The position numbers and the translations under genes are program-made. The notes beneath the pieces are model-generated. The model did not search any database. It worked only from the letters and a program-made list of their open reading frames with translations, and was not told the origin of the DNA. From Ichthyophis bannanicus (lineage: Eukaryota; Chordata; Amphibia; Gymnophiona; Ichthyophiidae): DNA of 64,000 nt. Each line of letters opens with the position of its first letter. The stretch's first letter is position 1. The stretch is from contig CM066047.1 in the NCBI GenBank assembly GCA_033557465.1, forward strand, positions 2,108,001 to 2,172,000, written 5' to 3'. This document shows, piece after piece, positions 62,701-64,000 of this stretch.

Positions 62701-64000
62701 GTTATCCAAATCAGTCATACACTAAGGACCTGAGATTAATTAAGCTTCAGGTGAACAAGGTATATTAAACTTATTAGGTACAGTTTTAGTGGTATAAATA
62801 TCCATAGCACCCTTTAGTACGTAAAGAACTTAAAGATCTAAACACAAACTTAAAACTAAGATGCAGACAGCAGTCCAGCAGCGGGATGTGGGCTTTCCAG
62901 TCTTTTGCATTGAGTGTCACATGTATGATTTTCTCCCAGCTGGTGAGAGGTCTTACGTGTGCACTAGGTGCAAGGAGCTCTTTGCTCTCAGGGAACAAGT
63001 CCGTTCTCTAGAGGCTAAAGTAGCAGACTTGGAAAGCATAAGACAGACAGAGAGGGACATAGACGAGACCTACAGGGATATAGTCCTGAAGTCCCACCTC
63101 CAGTCTGGCAGCATCCCTTTTGCCATGGAGGAGAGAGGTCACGTGACAGGAGAGCATCACCCTGGTGTGGCAGGAAGTGATCCTGTAACTAGGACCTGTC
63201 GTCCAGGTGATGTAAACCCCTCTCGCACCGAGGAGGTTTCTCCAGGGCCAAGTGCCCATGAGGGAAGGGTTAGGACAGCAGCTATAGTTGGTGATTCGAT
63301 CATTAGGCATGTAGATAGCTGGGTGGCTGGTGGACGTGAGGATCGCCTGGTAACATGCCTGCCTGGTGCGAAGGTAGCGGACCTCACGCGCCACCTAGAA
63401 AAGGTCTTAGATAGTGCTGGGGAGGAGTCTGCTGTCTTGGTACATGTCGGTACCAATGACATAGGAAAATGTGGTAGGGAGGTTCTGGAAGCTAAATTTA
63501 GGCTTTTAGGTAGGAAGTTGAAATCCAGAACTTCCAGGGTAGCATTCTCCGAAATGCTTCCCGTTCCACGCACAGGACCCAAAAGGCAGGCAGAGCTCCG
63601 GAGTCTCAATGCGTGGATGAGACAATGGTGCAGAGATGAGGGGTTTGGATTTGTTAGGAACTGGGGAACATTCTGGGGAAAGGAGGGGCTCTTCTGAAGG
63701 GATGGGCTTCACCTTAACCGGATGGAACCAGGCTGCTGGCATTAACCTTTAAAAAGGAGATAGAGCAGCTTTTAAACTAGATAATAGGGGAAAGCCGACA
63801 GTCGCCCAAGAGCGCATGGTTCGGAAGAATGTATCCTTGAAGGATACTACAAAAAGCAGAGAGGTTCCAAAAAAGAGTAAAGTAGCCCAAATGCCCTCGA
63901 GTATGGAGCAGACAGAGCTTAAAGATCCCAAATTACCCATGTCTACCAATAGCCAAATTAATATGAATACAATACAGTCTCTAAAATGCTTGTATGCAAA
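62701..64000 (+). mobile_element. CR1 copy K, 5' part, running off the window
   Basis: It starts with an apparent 5' UTR (62701-62860), then ORF1 (62861-63740) and the ORF1-ORF2 intergenic part. It is the only copy here that keeps the ORF1 start. ORF2 would begin beyond 64000. Confidence 0.8.
62861..63742 (+). pseudogene. CR1 ORF1: zinc-binding motif, coiled coil and GDSL/SGNH esterase, one stop
   Basis: The 278-codon frame begins with a Cys motif (CIECH at residue 16, VCTRC at 34-37). A coiled-coil stretch (LREQVRSLEAKVADLESI) follows, and then an SGNH esterase: block I GDSIIRH at about 144 and block III HVGTNDIG at about 195-202. Block V, with the catalytic Asp and His (RDGLHLNR), follows directly after an in-frame TGA at 63695-63697, consistent with a CGA-to-TGA decay. 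All catalytic residues are therefore present but split by one stop. The esterase is thought to act on membranes or lipids in CR1/L2-clade ORF1 proteins; its exact role is unsettled. Confidence 0.8.

Overview
This is a vertebrate nuclear window, almost entirely transposable elements nested in one another, with one probable host coding exon. The mix is CR1 and L2 LINEs, DIRS tyrosine-recombinase retrotransposons, Penelope-like elements, CORE-SINEs, hAT-like and Harbinger-like DNA transposons and palindromic fold-back elements. It suits an amphibian, and a caecilian is my best guess; a non-avian reptile is possible. That assignment is inference from repeat content. There are no operons, CRISPR arrays or bacterial features.

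Region by region. 1-18.4 kb holds one CR1 copy (1-1483, 6508-7416, 18240-18382) split by two insertions. The first is a composite of Penelope, L2 3' end, and an inverted CR1 fragment that itself carries a 1466-bp solo LTR. The second is a whole DIRS element (7417-18239), which carries its own nested CR1s, a hAT-like element, two CORE-SINEs and a 94-bp perfect palindrome. 19.1-27.3 kb is an antisense L2 split by a 4.3-kb Harbinger-like element with tRNA-like modules and by a palindromic MITE. 28.2-34.4 kb is a DIRS remnant split by a CR1, which is itself split by an L2. 34.4-38.8 kb holds antisense CR1 copies, one nearly complete. 38.9-39.8 kb holds two fold-back elements.

40.07-51.89 kb is the best-preserved DIRS. 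It has both inverted terminal repeats, an internal complementary region and an open recombinase frame. Its gag region is split by a 5.8-kb hAT-like element made of a 400-bp palindrome and a G-rich minisatellite, into which a young L2 with an uninterrupted 798-codon frame has jumped. 52-55.8 kb holds DIRS gag remnants around a LINE fragment with a restriction-like endonuclease. 56.13-56.46 kb is the probable host exon. 57.4-64 kb returns to CR1, CORE-SINE, DIRS and Penelope, and ends in the 5' part of a CR1 with a GDSL-type esterase ORF1.

Most coding traces are pseudogenes. The best-preserved frames are the L2 at 46419-48815, the DIRS recombinase at 40502-42085, the CR1 ORF2 at 35560-37992 (two in-frame stops seen) and the CR1 ORF1 at 62861. 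Element ends given to the base were read from terminal repeats and target duplications; other ends are approximate.
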